From: Micromonospora sp. 15K316
Lineage (GTDB): Bacteria > Actinomycetota > Actinomycetes > Mycobacteriales > Micromonosporaceae
Assembly: GCF_004348525.1 (NCBI RefSeq)
Contig: NZ_SMKG01000006.1
Coordinates: 1 to 64,000, forward strand
Length of the DNA: 64,000 nucleotides
Direction of reading: 5' to 3'
Below are positions 1 through 10,551 of this stretch, piece by piece (the stretch's first letter is position 1; the number at the start of each line of letters is the position of its first letter). Under the pieces are notes generated by a model. The model saw nothing but the letters and a program-made list of their open reading frames with translations, searched no databases and was not told where the DNA came from. Both the position numbers and the translations under genes were made by a program.

Positions 1-16
1 GGGCGGGGCGGGGCGG

Positions 17-1189
<1,173 letters not shown>

Positions 1190-1217
1190 CCTTGCTCCTC
1201 CTCACGCATCGAACGGC

Positions 1218-2174
1218 TCAGCGGCGCATACCGCTGGGCAGCGGCTGGGCGGGGCGCTGCATGACCTGCTGGCGTACCGAGATCCCGTCCGGGCTGCCGT
1301 CGGAGCGGACCACGTCGCCGGTCTCCAGCACCTGCTTGAACCGGCGCAGGTCGTCGCGGACCTGCTGCTCCGGCTCCTCGCCGAAGAGCTTCGCCACGGC
1401 CCGGCCGACCGCTCCGGCCGGGGGCACGTAGCCGAGCTGGACGCGCACCTCGGTGCCCCGCTCACCGGGGGCGGGCACGAAGCGGACCCGGCCGGCGTTG
1501 GGCACCGGTGTGCCGGGCAGCGACCGCCAGGCGATCGAGCGGTTCGGCTGGTCGTCGACGATCTCCGCGTCCCACTCGATGTGCCGCCCGGCGGGCCCCC
1601 GCACCATCCAGTGCGACCGGCGGAGGTCGATCGCGCGGATCGCCTCCACGTGCGACATGAACCGGGGCAGGTTCTCCATGTCCCGCCAGTACCGGTACGC
1701 CTCGGCCGGGGTGCGGTTGACCGTGACGGCCATGCTGATGCGGATGGTCCGTTCGCGGGCCCGGCGGGCGCGCCCGGCACTGAGCGCGGAGAGCAGGTCG
1801 AGGGCGGTGATGCCGGCGACCACGGCCGTGGTGAGGGCGAGCCGGCGCCGCCGCTCACCGCGCCGGTCGGTCATCGCCCACCCGAGCAGGCTCAGGTCCA
1901 TCGCGTCGCCCGCGACCCGGGTCCAGGCCCAGCCGGAGAGCCGGCGGCCGGCGACCAGGCCGAGGCCGTGGCCCAGCTCGCGGGCGCCGAGGGCCGGGAT
2001 GACCGCGGCGGCGGCCGGTGAGTCGTCGACGCCGGTGAGCCGGGCGAGCGGGCCGGGTGCGGCCACGGCGCCGGCCCCGAGGGCGAGGCTCAGCCACCCG
2101 AGGGCGCGGGGCAGGTGGGGGTCGCGGACGGGCGAGTCCAGTTCGGGCAGGAGCACTCCGTCGATTCGGTTCAC
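1218..2174 (-). CDS. SRPBCC (polyketide cyclase/dehydrase) protein with N-terminal membrane-like domain
   Basis: 318 aa using the GTG at 2172-2174, chosen because GGAGGG sits six bases upstream; a longer reading frame to 2342 lacks such a site. The first ~130 residues contain small hydrophobic helices resembling DUF4267. From about residue 160 a START/SRPBCC lipid-binding fold follows, with a TPAEAYRYWRDMENLPRF signature. Such proteins bind hydrophobic ligands or act as cyclases; no substrate can be assigned. It lies directly upstream of the zinc alcohol dehydrogenase and is probably co-transcribed with it. The pairing suggests a shared ligand, which is inference. Confidence 0.82.
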   Translation of the reverse strand: MNRIDGVLLPELDSPVRDPHLPRALGWLSLALGAGAVAAPGPLARLTGVDDSPAAAAVIPALGARELGHGLGLVAGRRLSGWAWTRVAGDAMDLSLLGWAMTDRRGERRRRLALTTAVVAGITALDLLSALSAGRARRARERTIRISMAVTVNRTPAEAYRYWRDMENLPRFMSHVEAIRAIDLRRSHWMVRGPAGRHIEWDAEIVDDQPNRSIAWRSLPGTPVPNAGRVRFVPAPGERGTEVRVQLGYVPPAGAVGRAVAKLFGEEPEQQVRDDLRRFKQVLETGDVVRSDGSPDGISVRQQVMQRPAQPLPSGMRR

Positions 2175-2329
2175 GTCGGTCCCTCCGCAGGGCGTGGCCG
2201 CCGGTCGGCGGTGTGGCGGTGCCGGTGCCCGCCACCGTGACGCTATGCCGTCGGGCGGCCCGACGTGCCCGCTTCCAGGGAGAACGTCCGGTTGTTCAAG
2301 ATCGCCGAGTGCACGATCTCGAGCTCCGT

Positions 2330-2368
2330 GAAGTCGGGGCATCGGCGGCCCTCAAACACCCCGACTTC
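2330..2368. repeat. Intergenic hairpin with 10-bp perfect stem
   Basis: GAAGTCGGGG (2330-2339) and its exact complement CCCCGACTTC (2359-2368) flank a 19-base loop in the 298-base gap between divergent genes. Neighbouring bases 2297-2326 are also rich in short inverted matches. No ORF here looks coding. It may be a small dispersed palindromic element or a structured leader of the downstream secreted-protein gene. Confidence 0.6.
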
Positions 2369-2472
2369 CAGGAGCCGAGTCGATCAACGTCCCGGCGATT
2401 ACGATTCGCGAAGAAACTACCGATTCATCCCTGGCTCGTCGGCTTCGAGCCGTTCCCACCTTGGAAGGGCAG

Positions 2473-3240
2473 ATGGCACGCGCGCGAGCACTCCGACGGT
2501 TGGTCTCGGCGAGTGCCACCGGCGCGCTCGCCCTCGCCCTGATCGCGCCCGGTCCGGTGGACGATCCCCCGCTACCGAACCCGACCCAGGCCGCGAACAC
2601 CACAGCCGCCGACGAGGCGGCCGTCGCCGGCCTCGGGCAGGCGGCAGGCGACCCGCCCGTCTTCGAGGAGCCCCGCCCCCCGCTGCTGCCGGCCGACTTC
2701 CGGGGCGAGGGCCGCTACATCGTCCGCGACCTCGGCATCGACGTGCCCTTCACCTGGCAGGGCCGGGCCGGCGACAGCCAGATGATCGCGGGAGGCCCGG
2801 AACACCCCATCTGGTTCACGAACGTGATCTACCGCAACACGCTCTACACGCTCACCTACAAGTGGCCGGGCATCCCGGCGACCCCGCCGCGCCAGTGCGA
2901 CCGGGTGGGCTTCTTCAACCGTCAGATCCTCAACGACCTGCTGAAGACCGCGCGTTTCGTCGGGCCGGAGATCCTCCAGGGCACGAAGGACCGGCACGTC
3001 GATCACTGGCGGGTCGGCGTCGTCGGCGGCTCCACCCAGCCGGGGGAGAACTTCCGCTTCCCCATCGCGCTCGGCGACGTCTACGTCGACCAGCGGAACC
3101 CCAGCCAGTGGTGGCAGGTGTTGCAGTTCGGCTTCCAGAACCTCTTCGATCCCGCGCTCGACGAGTGGTTCACGATGACGACGTTCCGCCACCAGCCGGG
3201 GCAGGTCACCCTTCCGGACCGCTGCCCGCCTCCGCTGTGA
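2473..3240 (+). CDS. Secreted protein of unknown function
   Basis: 255 aa from the ATG at 2473, which has GGAAGGG four bases upstream; an in-frame TTG at 2461 is less likely. Residues 1-35 form a signal peptide: RARALRR charged start, then an alanine/leucine core. A proline-rich linker leads to a mature domain from about residue 75. This domain is aromatic-rich and ends in DRCPPPL, with two cysteines (near residues 142 and 250) that could pair outside the cell. I do not recognise the family. The gene stands alone; about 300 non-coding bases separate it from the epoxide hydrolase gene downstream. Confidence 0.72.
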   Translation: MARARALRRLVSASATGALALALIAPGPVDDPPLPNPTQAANTTAADEAAVAGLGQAAGDPPVFEEPRPPLLPADFRGEGRYIVRDLGIDVPFTWQGRAGDSQMIAGGPEHPIWFTNVIYRNTLYTLTYKWPGIPATPPRQCDRVGFFNRQILNDLLKTARFVGPEILQGTKDRHVDHWRVGVVGGSTQPGENFRFPIALGDVYVDQRNPSQWWQVLQFGFQNLFDPALDEWFTMTTFRHQPGQVTLPDRCPPPL

Positions 3241-3538
3241 GCCGGTCGCCCCGGCCGGCGGTCAGGGGCGACCGGGGCGATGGCCCGGATCGCGGTATCG
3301 CCGCGACGGGACATAAAGCGCTCTAGGCTCTGGGACAGACGGCTCCGCCACCGTTGCCGCCCCGGAAAATGACCGGGCAGCGGGCCCGTGGGCGCCCGGA
3401 TGCCCACCCTGAGCGACGGCGCCCCACCGAGGAGAGCGACCACGGCAAGACGTGCCGGCGGAGTGCGCACGGAGCTGCTCGACGGGCGGCGGGCCGAAGA
3501 CTTCCGCTCGGCTCCACAACAGGGGAAAGGTGGCCCGC

Positions 3539-4765
3539 ATGGCCGTCAAGACCGAAGCCCGGCCGGGCATCGCGGAGATCCGACCGTTCACGGTGGAGAT
3601 TCCGGAGACGGAGCTGACCGCGCTGCGTACCCGGATCGCGGCGACGCGCTGGCCGGAGCGGGAGACCGTCGCGGACCAGTCGCAGGGTGTGCAGCTGGCG
3701 ACCATCCAGGCGCTCGCCCGCTACTGGGAGAAGGAGTACGACTGGCGCAGGGTCGAGGCGACGCTGAACTCCCTGCCGCAGTTCGTCACCCAGATCGACG
3801 GGGTGGACATCCACTTCCTCCACGTCCGCTCGAAGCACGAGGACGCGCTGCCGCTCATCGTCACGCACGGGTGGCCGGGTTCCGTCATCGAGCAGCTCAA
3901 GATCATCGGCCCGCTCACCGACCCCACGGCGCACGGCGCTCCGGCGTCGGACGCCTTCCACCTGGTGATCCCGTCGATGCCCGGCTACGGCTTCTCCGGC
4001 AAACCGACAGACCCCGGCTGGGGGCCGGACCACATCGCGAGCGCCTGGACGGAGCTGATGCGGCGCCTGGGCTACTCGCGCTTCGTGGCGCAGGGCGGCG
4101 ACTGGGGAGCGGTCGTCACGGACCTGCTGGGCGCGCAGGCACCCCCGGAGCTGGCCGGCATCCACTCCAGCATGCCCTGCGTCGTCCCCGCCGACATCGA
4201 CAAACTCTTCCAGTCCGACATCACCGGGCTGAACGACGCGATGGGCCAACTGCCCTCCAACCTGTCGGCCGACGAGATGCGCGCCTGCGAGCAGTTGAAC
4301 TTCTTCTGGAAGCACGCGGCGTACGCGCTGATCATGGGCACCCGCCCGCAGACCCTGACCGCGCTGGCGGACTCGCCCGTCGGCCTGGCGGCCTTCATGC
4401 TCGACCACGACGCGCGCAGCCTCGACCTGATCTCCCGCGCCTTCGCCGGGAACGAGGGGGGCCTGTCGCGAGACGACGTCCTCGACAACATCACGCTCTA
4501 CTGGCTGACGAACACCGGCGTCTCCTCGGCCCGCCTCTACGCCATGAACGCGTACTCCTTCTTCGCCCCCAAGGGCGTCACCGTCCCGGCGGCCGTGAGC
4601 GTCTTCCCCGACGAGCTCTTCCAGGCTCCGCTGAGCTGGGCGCGGCAGGCGTACCCGAACCTCGTCCACTACAACCGGCTCGACGTCGGCGGGCACTTCG
4701 CGGCCTGGGAACAGCCACACCTGCTCACGCAGGAGATCCGCGACGGCTTCCGCTCACTGCGCTGA
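3539..4765 (+). CDS. Epoxide hydrolase, alpha/beta fold with EHN domain
   Basis: 408 aa. Residues ~12-120 form the epoxide hydrolase N-terminal (EHN) lid domain, followed by the alpha/beta-hydrolase core. The oxyanion loop is HGWPGS (110-115). The nucleophile elbow is GGDWG with Asp188. The catalytic His lies in GGHFAAWEQP near the C-terminus. Together these match microsomal-type epoxide hydrolases that convert epoxides to diols. The ATG at 3539 follows AGGGGAAAGG and begins the conserved region; upstream in-frame codons are not conserved-looking. It converges with the XRE gene 27 bases downstream. The 298 bases upstream hold no gene I can support. Confidence 0.92.
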   Translation: MAVKTEARPGIAEIRPFTVEIPETELTALRTRIAATRWPERETVADQSQGVQLATIQALARYWEKEYDWRRVEATLNSLPQFVTQIDGVDIHFLHVRSKHEDALPLIVTHGWPGSVIEQLKIIGPLTDPTAHGAPASDAFHLVIPSMPGYGFSGKPTDPGWGPDHIASAWTELMRRLGYSRFVAQGGDWGAVVTDLLGAQAPPELAGIHSSMPCVVPADIDKLFQSDITGLNDAMGQLPSNLSADEMRACEQLNFFWKHAAYALIMGTRPQTLTALADSPVGLAAFMLDHDARSLDLISRAFAGNEGGLSRDDVLDNITLYWLTNTGVSSARLYAMNAYSFFAPKGVTVPAAVSVFPDELFQAPLSWARQAYPNLVHYNRLDVGGHFAAWEQPHLLTQEIRDGFRSLR

Positions 4766-4792
4766 CCGACCGGGCTCGGGGAGGACGGCCGT

Positions 4793-5950
4793 TCACCGGG
4801 TGAGGCCGACCAGCGCCGCCAGGCGCGCCACCCCGGCCGGCGCCGGGTGCGCCCGAGCGACCTCGGCGATCACCGTACGCGCCGAGGGCCGGCACCGGAC
4901 CTCGGCCGGCGCGACGCTCTCCGCGTCGACCAGCGCGCGGGCCGCCCCGCGCACGTCACCGAGCTGGAGGTACGCCCGCGCGACGTCGACCAGGTAGGCA
5001 CCCCGGCACTCGGCCGGCAGCAGCCGCCACGCCGCCCGCCGCACGATCGCCGGATGCCGCCGCACCGCCGCCCCGGCGTCACCCCGCTCGACGGCCGCCA
5101 CCACCCGGGCCAGCTCGACGGCGACCGGCCCGAAGCCGGTCCGGTGCGCATCGTCGTACCCCCGGAGCCGGGCGGCGATCCCGGCGGCCCGGTCGGTCAG
5201 CTCGTCGGCGCGGCGGCCGTCGCCGGAGCCGGCGGCGGCCAGGGCGGCCTGGAGCAGCAACGTCCCGCGGACCGCCCACTCCCCCGGCGGTCGTCGCCTG
5301 TCAACCGCCAGGCGCTCCGCGGCGGCGAGGGTCGCCGCGAGGGCCAGCCGCTCCCGGCCGAGCGCCCGCAGCGCCTGCCCGACCGCGACGGCCGCCGTCG
5401 CCGACCGGACCGGGTCGCCGTTCGCGACGGACATCGCCCGGTCGGCGGCCAGCCAGCCCAGGTCGGCCTCGCCGAGCTTCACTAGCAGCGACGAGGTGAT
5501 CCGGTACGCCGGCACCAGCAGCTCCGCGCATCGTGCGCCCTGGACGGCGTCGAGCAGCCCCGGCAGCACGCGCACCAGCTGCGGATAGTGCGCGTGCTGG
5601 AAACTCAACCAGGCGTGCCCGACCAGCCCTCGCAGCTCGTCCACTGTCTGCACCGGGGCTTGCGGGATGTCGTAGCGGGCGAGCGCAGCCCGGACGTCGT
5701 CCACCCCGTCCAGCGGGCCCGCGGTGACCGGCGGCCGGTGCCGGTCGAGCAGCAGCTCCGGGTCGATCCGCAGCACCTGGGCCAACTCCTGGATCACCGA
5801 GTACCGGTCCAGCGGGCGGACGCCACGTTCGACCTTGTCCACCCAGCTCTTCGACCTGCGCAGCCGGTCGGCCAGCATCTGCTGGGTCATCTGCCGCCGA
5901 ACCCGCCAGCGCGCCACCCGACGGCCGATCGGCAGCTCGTCAGCGGTCAC
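4793..5950 (-). CDS. XRE-family regulator with helical C-terminal domain
   Basis: 385 aa from the GTG at 5948-5950. Residues ~8-65 are a helix-turn-helix of the XRE/lambda-repressor type (RRSKSWVDKVERG). The remaining ~300 residues are alanine/arginine-rich helices like the TPR-like tails of Streptomyces and Micromonospora regulators. Such proteins usually sense a small ligand or partner peptide. The start is uncertain because no strong ribosome site is seen and the frame stays open to 6094, but the upstream codons are arginine/proline-rich and unlike the family. A second, related regulator lies just upstream on the same strand. Confidence 0.82.
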   Translation of the reverse strand: MTADELPIGRRVARWRVRRQMTQQMLADRLRRSKSWVDKVERGVRPLDRYSVIQELAQVLRIDPELLLDRHRPPVTAGPLDGVDDVRAALARYDIPQAPVQTVDELRGLVGHAWLSFQHAHYPQLVRVLPGLLDAVQGARCAELLVPAYRITSSLLVKLGEADLGWLAADRAMSVANGDPVRSATAAVAVGQALRALGRERLALAATLAAAERLAVDRRRPPGEWAVRGTLLLQAALAAAGSGDGRRADELTDRAAGIAARLRGYDDAHRTGFGPVAVELARVVAAVERGDAGAAVRRHPAIVRRAAWRLLPAECRGAYLVDVARAYLQLGDVRGAARALVDAESVAPAEVRCRPSARTVIAEVARAHPAPAGVARLAALVGLTR

Positions 5951-6234
5951 GCCGCCACCGCCGGTCCGGGACGGCACGGGTGGTCTCCTCCGCCGGTACG
6001 CGATCCGCCTCCGCCTGGGCCAGGAGTCGCCGCTTGGCGGCCTCCCGCTCGGCCGCCTCCGACCGCTCACCCCGGCTCTCCGAGGTGCTGTCACCGTGAT
6101 CGCTCATCTCCGCCTACTCCGTGAAGGAGCAACGGTGATCCTCGCGCCGATCACCGCCGCATCAGGCCAGCGGGACGCACTCGCGCCCCGAACCGGACAC
6201 TAGGGCGGATTGGTGATCGGCCGATTACTGGCAG

Positions 6235-7425
6235 TTATGCGACCAGGTCAATGCCGATCCGACCGGCGAGCAGCCGCAGCTCGTCCGGGATGGCACGGCG
6301 CTGGGCGCGCTGCGCAAGAGCCACCACCGCGTCGCGGGCGAGGGGGTTGATGGCGAACGGAATCGGCGCGGCCCGCTCGGCCTGCACGAAGGCAGCAAGG
6401 GCCTCCGCGTCCCGGCGACCGCCGTCCGCCAGCGCTCGTCCAACATCAAGCCAGTAGGACAGCTGGCGATTCGATGCCACCAGCACCTGTGGTCGTACCG
6501 TCCGGGACAGCTCGATCACTCTGCCGGACTCGCCCTGTTCCGCCGCGATGGACATCTGCCAGAGCCCTACGTTGGTCGGCCCAAAGCAACAACCGTTGAA
6601 GCCGCCGCCGTCAGCCGGATCTCCCAAACTCGCCGCCTCATGCGCGGCCTCCGCGAGGTGATCGCGGGCAACATCCGGACGACCATCCACGGTCGAGGCC
6701 AGCGCGGCCGTGAGGTGCAGCTGGCCAAGCATTTGACGCACGCGGACATCGGAGGCACTTCCCTGAAGCTCCGCCAGCGACCGATCGGCAGCTCTGGCAG
6801 CCAACCGTGCAGATTCGATCGGAAGGCTCTGCGCATACGCGAAGCGAGATGCGCCTAACCATGCCCGATCTTCTATATCCTCAGCAGCCAGCACGGACAC
6901 CCGAGCGGCATTGAGCGCCAGGTGCCGGTAACCGAGGTGACGCAGACAGGTGGACGCCTGGTACGCGACCTGAGCGAGCGCGGCCCCGCCCACGGCAGCG
7001 GCTTCGAGCAGTAGACCAGGGAGCATGCGAGCCATCGCCGGGTAGTTGCAGGAGTTGCGAAGCTGATCGCTGCGGGCGATCTCGGCGTTGAGCTGGTCCT
7101 TCGTGTAGGTCGGCGGACGGCGTTCGCCGTCCTCGATCTCGATCAGCGCCGACCAGATCGCCGGTACGCATTCGGCGGCGCTCTCGCGGGCGGGATCGCC
7201 GGACTCGGTGCCCTGGCCGAGCAGGTCGGCCACCGTGACCTGGAGGGCAGCCGCGAGAGCGACCAGCGTGGAGCGACGGTCGATCGTCTTCCGACCCGAC
7301 TCGATCTGCGAGACGTAGGACTGGGTGACACCGGCGAGCCCGGCGAGCACCGCCTGGGTCATCCCGCCGCGGCGCATCCGCCAGTACCGGATCCTGGCAC
7401 CGATGGTGTCCGGCTTCTTCACCAT
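6235..7425 (-). CDS. XRE-family regulator with TPR-like sensor tail
   Basis: 396 aa starting at the ATG 7423-7425 (MVKKPDT). The HTH occupies residues ~8-65, including MTQAVLAGLAGVTQSYVSQ. A long helical tail holds probable tetratricopeptide-type repeats, with many Ala/Leu/Arg positions. It has the same architecture as the gene at 4793-5950 but is clearly diverged from it. The 284 bases between the two carry no gene but several GTGATC/GATCAC-type short inverted matches that could be operator DNA. The IS element lies 188 bases upstream of its start, so its promoter may have been separated from original upstream DNA. Confidence 0.85.
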   Translation of the reverse strand: MVKKPDTIGARIRYWRMRRGGMTQAVLAGLAGVTQSYVSQIESGRKTIDRRSTLVALAAALQVTVADLLGQGTESGDPARESAAECVPAIWSALIEIEDGERRPPTYTKDQLNAEIARSDQLRNSCNYPAMARMLPGLLLEAAAVGGAALAQVAYQASTCLRHLGYRHLALNAARVSVLAAEDIEDRAWLGASRFAYAQSLPIESARLAARAADRSLAELQGSASDVRVRQMLGQLHLTAALASTVDGRPDVARDHLAEAAHEAASLGDPADGGGFNGCCFGPTNVGLWQMSIAAEQGESGRVIELSRTVRPQVLVASNRQLSYWLDVGRALADGGRRDAEALAAFVQAERAAPIPFAINPLARDAVVALAQRAQRRAIPDELRLLAGRIGIDLVA

Positions 7426-7612
7426 GGCATGCCCACCCCCCAGGTAGAGGACTTGGGATAGGGCCACGGCCTGCTATCCCCGCAGGACTGGACCGTACAC
7501 CGGCAGAGCGTGCGAGCGGTGACGCCGAGTGTCGAGAAGTGCCACCGTGTGCGACCGCGGAGGACACACCGCTACATCAGGATTGACTACCGTCGCCGGG
7601 TGACGTGGACTA

Positions 7613-7630
7613 GGGCGTGTCCTGTCGATC
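7613..7630 (+). repeat. Terminal inverted repeat of the IS, left end
   Basis: GGGCGTGTCCTGTCGATC, an exact complement of 8528-8545. The transposase stop codon lies inside this repeat. Confidence 0.93.
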
Positions 7631-8515
7631 ATGGAAGCCAGATGATGGCGGCGATGAGGACGAGGCTGGCCTGGTAGAGGGATGCGCGTTTGGCGTAGCG
7701 GGTGGCCAGGTCCCGCCACTGTTTGAGCCGGTTGAAGCAGCGTTCCACGACGTTGCGTTTGCGGTAGATCGCCTTGTCGAAGGCCGGTGGTCGTCCGCCG
7801 GTGCTGCCCTTGGCGGCGCGGCGGGCGACCTGGTCAGAGCGTTCGGGGATGACGTGTTTGATTCCCCGGGAGCGCAGGGCTCGCCGGGTCGAGTCGTGGG
7901 CGTAGCCCTTGTCGGCGATCAGCACATCGGGCCGTTTGCGAGGCCGGCCGGGTCCCGGCTCGTTGACGCGGATCGCGTCGAGCAACGCCAACAGTCGCGG
8001 GTTGTCGCCGGCCTGGCCGGGGGTGAGCAGGATCGACAGCGGCCGGCCGCGTCCGTCGACGGCGAGGTGGATCTTCGTGCTCAGCCCTCCCCGGGACCGG
8101 CCGATGGCCTCGCCATCCTGCGCACCAGGCGTCGCCGGACTTGTCGGGGAGCCCCCTTTTTACGGGCGCCAGCGGCATGCTGGTGCGCCCGCACGACCGA
8201 CGAGTCGATGCTGATCGTCCACTGCACCGGTGTCCCGTCGTCATACACCTGCGCCGCGGCCAGGATCCGACCCCACGTCCCGTCAGCGGTCCACCGGCGC
8301 AACCGCTCGTGGCAGGTCTTCCACGGCCCGAAACGTTCCGGCAGGTCACGCCACGGCGCACCCGTACGCAGCTTCCACAAGATCCCGTTAATGACCTGAC
8401 GATGATCCCGCCACCGCCCCCGCGCACCACCCGGCTCCGGAAGCAGCGGCGCAATCACCACCCACGCCTCATCAGTCAACTCACCACGACGCACCACCAG
8501 CATATCGTCAACCAT
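7629..8515 (-). CDS. IS5-family transposase, two frames joined by -1 frameshift
   Basis: The first frame (ATG at 8515, closing at 8081) carries the N-terminal DUF4096-like domain and the first catalytic Asp in SIDSSVVRAH. The second frame (to 7629) carries the second Asp in LIADKGYAHD and the Glu in a Y-R-E-K signature, RKRNVVERCFNRLK. Frames meet at AAAAAGGGGG (8152-8161), where a -1 slip restores GEAIGRSRGGLSTKIH. Fused length is about 295 aa, normal for the family. Such programmed slippage limits transposase production. DDE chemistry is established for the family; frameshifting at this site is my inference. Confidence 0.88.
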
Positions 8516-8527
8516 CAACCACTACAA

Positions 8528-8545
8528 GATCGACAGGACACGCCC
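8528..8545 (-). repeat. Terminal inverted repeat of the IS, right end
   Basis: GATCGACAGGACACGCCC, the exact complement of the left end, followed by TA. Confidence 0.93.
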
Positions 8546-8744
8546 TAAAGGGCATCTCGTAACCCGTCGCAGGCGTTGCCCTGCCAGTGATCGGGACGGT
8601 GGCACGGTCCCCAGCTGCATCGACGCCGAAGGTACGGCCTGCGCTTGTCGATCCCGAGCCTGGGAGTGGTCTGCCTCACGCGATGTCAGCACAGACGGTC
8701 ACGCGGTGTCTTGAGGCCGAACCCCTGACAATGGAGGAGCCACT

Positions 8745-9923
8745 ATGACTGGGCACATTGATGTGGTCGTGGTTGGCGGCGGGTACGCCGGTGTCATGGC
8801 GGCCAATCGTCTGATGCAGCGCGATGACGTGGCCCTGACGTTGATCAACCCGCGCCGCATGTTTGTCGAGCGGATCCGCCTGCACCAGGTGGTGGGCGGG
8901 TCCGACGACGCGGTCGTCGACTATCGAGAAGTCCTGGCCGAGGGCGTCCGGCTGGTGGTCGACACGGTGACACGGATCGACGCAACCAGACGCAGCGTGA
9001 CGTTGGCGGCCGGAGGCACGGTCGGCTACGACTACCTGATCTACGCCGTGGGCAGTGGCAGCGCCGGCCCGGGCGTGCCCGGCGCGGCCGAGTTCGCCTA
9101 CCCGATCGCCACGCTGGAGGAGGCACAGCAGCTGCGGCCCGTCCTCAACCCCGCTCCCACAACCGCACCGGTGACGGTTGTCGGAGCCGGTCCGACCGGC
9201 CTCGAGACCGCCGCCGAGCTGGCGGAGGCGGGCCGTACCGTGACCTTGGTCTGCGGCGGGCTACTCGGCCCATATCTGCACGCCCGTGGTCGGCGCTCGG
9301 TCGCCAAGCGGCTGGCCAAGCTGGGTGTAACCGTCCTCGACGGCGCGAAGGTGACGGCGGTGATTCGCGACGCCGTGCGGCTCGGCGACGGCCGAGCGGT
9401 GCCGAGCACGGTGACCATCTGGACCGCCGGGTTCGGCGTGCCGGACCTGGCCGCCCGCAGCGGGCTGAGCACCGACGCGCTGGGCCGCCTGCTAACCGAC
9501 GAGACGTTGACCAGCGTGGACGACGTACACATCGTCGCGGCCGGCGACTCGGCCGCCCCGTCCGACCTGCCGTTCAGAATGAGCTGCCAGGCCGCGACGA
9601 GGATCGGCGCACACGCCGCCGACACAGTGCTGGCCAAGATCGCGGGCAAGCAGCCGACGCCCATCAACCTGGGGTTCTTCGGCCAGTGCATCAGCCTGGG
9701 GCGTCGCGCTGGCATCTTCCAGTTCGCCTTCAAGGACGACACCGCGAACGGGTTGTACATCGGCGGCAGCCCAGGCGCGAGACTCAAGGAATTCGTCTGC
9801 CAGCACACCGTCAAGCACCTGACGAACGAGGCACGCAAGCCCGGCTCGCTCACCTGGGTCAAGGACGACAAACGCCAGGAGTTGCTGCGGGCCAAGCGCG
9901 GCGAGGAGCCGGCCACCCACTGA
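8745..9923 (+). CDS. FAD/NAD(P)-dependent oxidoreductase, NDH-2-like
   Basis: 392 aa flavoprotein of the two-dinucleotide-fold class. The FAD motif is VVVGGGYAGVMAA at the N-terminus. The NAD(P) motif is VVGAGPTGLETAAELA near residue 150. A late FAD-contact segment is VHIVAAGDSA near 265. It resembles type II NADH dehydrogenases and AIF-like quinone reductases. The start is supported by ATGGAGGAG ahead of the ATG. It is followed by a DoxX-type membrane protein and an ECF41-type sigma factor, the usual company of such sigma factors. It probably serves a redox-stress response controlled by that sigma. Confidence 0.9.
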   Translation: MTGHIDVVVVGGGYAGVMAANRLMQRDDVALTLINPRRMFVERIRLHQVVGGSDDAVVDYREVLAEGVRLVVDTVTRIDATRRSVTLAAGGTVGYDYLIYAVGSGSAGPGVPGAAEFAYPIATLEEAQQLRPVLNPAPTTAPVTVVGAGPTGLETAAELAEAGRTVTLVCGGLLGPYLHARGRRSVAKRLAKLGVTVLDGAKVTAVIRDAVRLGDGRAVPSTVTIWTAGFGVPDLAARSGLSTDALGRLLTDETLTSVDDVHIVAAGDSAAPSDLPFRMSCQAATRIGAHAADTVLAKIAGKQPTPINLGFFGQCISLGRRAGIFQFAFKDDTANGLYIGGSPGARLKEFVCQHTVKHLTNEARKPGSLTWVKDDKRQELLRAKRGEEPATH

Positions 9924-10057
9924 ACGACAGCCTGGGACACGCCTCGGCGATCCCAGCTCGCACAGCTACCCCCCTACCGACGATGTCCCATGGGAACTCC
10001 GGCCCGCGCCGCAAGGTCCCAAGACACCGAGCCACCCGCGCATGGCAAGGAAACGCG

Positions 10058-10442
10058 ATGAACCTCGCTCTTTGGATCGCTACCGCGCTGCTGGCAGCAG
10101 TCTCCCTAGCCGGCGGCACCACCAAGATGTTCGTACCCAAGGAAAAGTTGGCCGTACTCAATGGGGGGGGAATGGACCAGACACGCGAGCCTCGGCTTCA
10201 TCAAGACGATCGGGGTCCTCGAGCTCCTGGCCGCGGTTGGCCTGGTCCTGGCTGCCGCGCTCGACATCGCACCGTTCATGGTGCCGGTGACCGCCGCCTG
10301 CTGGGTACTGCTCATGGTCGGCGCGGCGATCATCCACGTCCGCCTTGGTCAGTTCAAGCTGGTCCTGGTCAATCTGGGTTATGTGGCGCTTGCCGGCTTC
10401 ATCGCATGGGGCCGCTTCGCCCTCGAGCCTTTCACCGGTTGA
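10058..10442 (+). pseudogene. DoxX-family membrane protein, frameshifted at a G8 tract
   Basis: The reading frame starts at ATG 10058 with MNLALWIATALLAAV and would need to continue as GGEWTRHASLGFIKTIGVL to match DoxX proteins. The second part is in another frame. The switch lies at eight consecutive G bases (10163-10170); seven would keep one frame of about 127 aa. Four hydrophobic helices typical of DoxX are visible across the two frames. It sits between the flavoprotein and the sigma gene. Either the gene is broken, the tract is slippery in vivo, or the sequence has an extra G. Confidence 0.8.
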
Positions 10443-10551
10443 CGACGATGTGCCGCTGGCGGGGTGGTGGTGTCGGGTTGGCGCGGGTGATTCGACGCAC
10501 GATCGACGGCTTCCACTGCCAGGGAGGCCCACGAAGAAGAAGGGTCGCGAT

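Larger units (their letters stand above)
7613..8545 (-). mobile_element. Complete insertion sequence, IS5 family (IS427-like group)
   Basis: 933 bp bounded by perfect 18-bp terminal inverted repeats and flanked by the dinucleotide TA on both sides (7611-7612 and 8546-8547), consistent with a 2-bp target duplication. It contains one transposase gene in two overlapping frames, as is typical of this group. Perfect ends and an undamaged DDE triad suggest a recent, potentially active copy. Confidence 0.93.

Noticed and set aside
1-16. G-rich start of the window, possible G-quadruplex (GGGCGGGGCGGGGCGG)
   Set aside because: One of four runs has only two Gs and the true left context is outside the window, so nothing can be concluded.
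8548-8562. AAGGGCATCTCGTAA next to the IS right end as part of a second IS
   Set aside because: No matching inverted repeat or transposase fragment is seen beside it.
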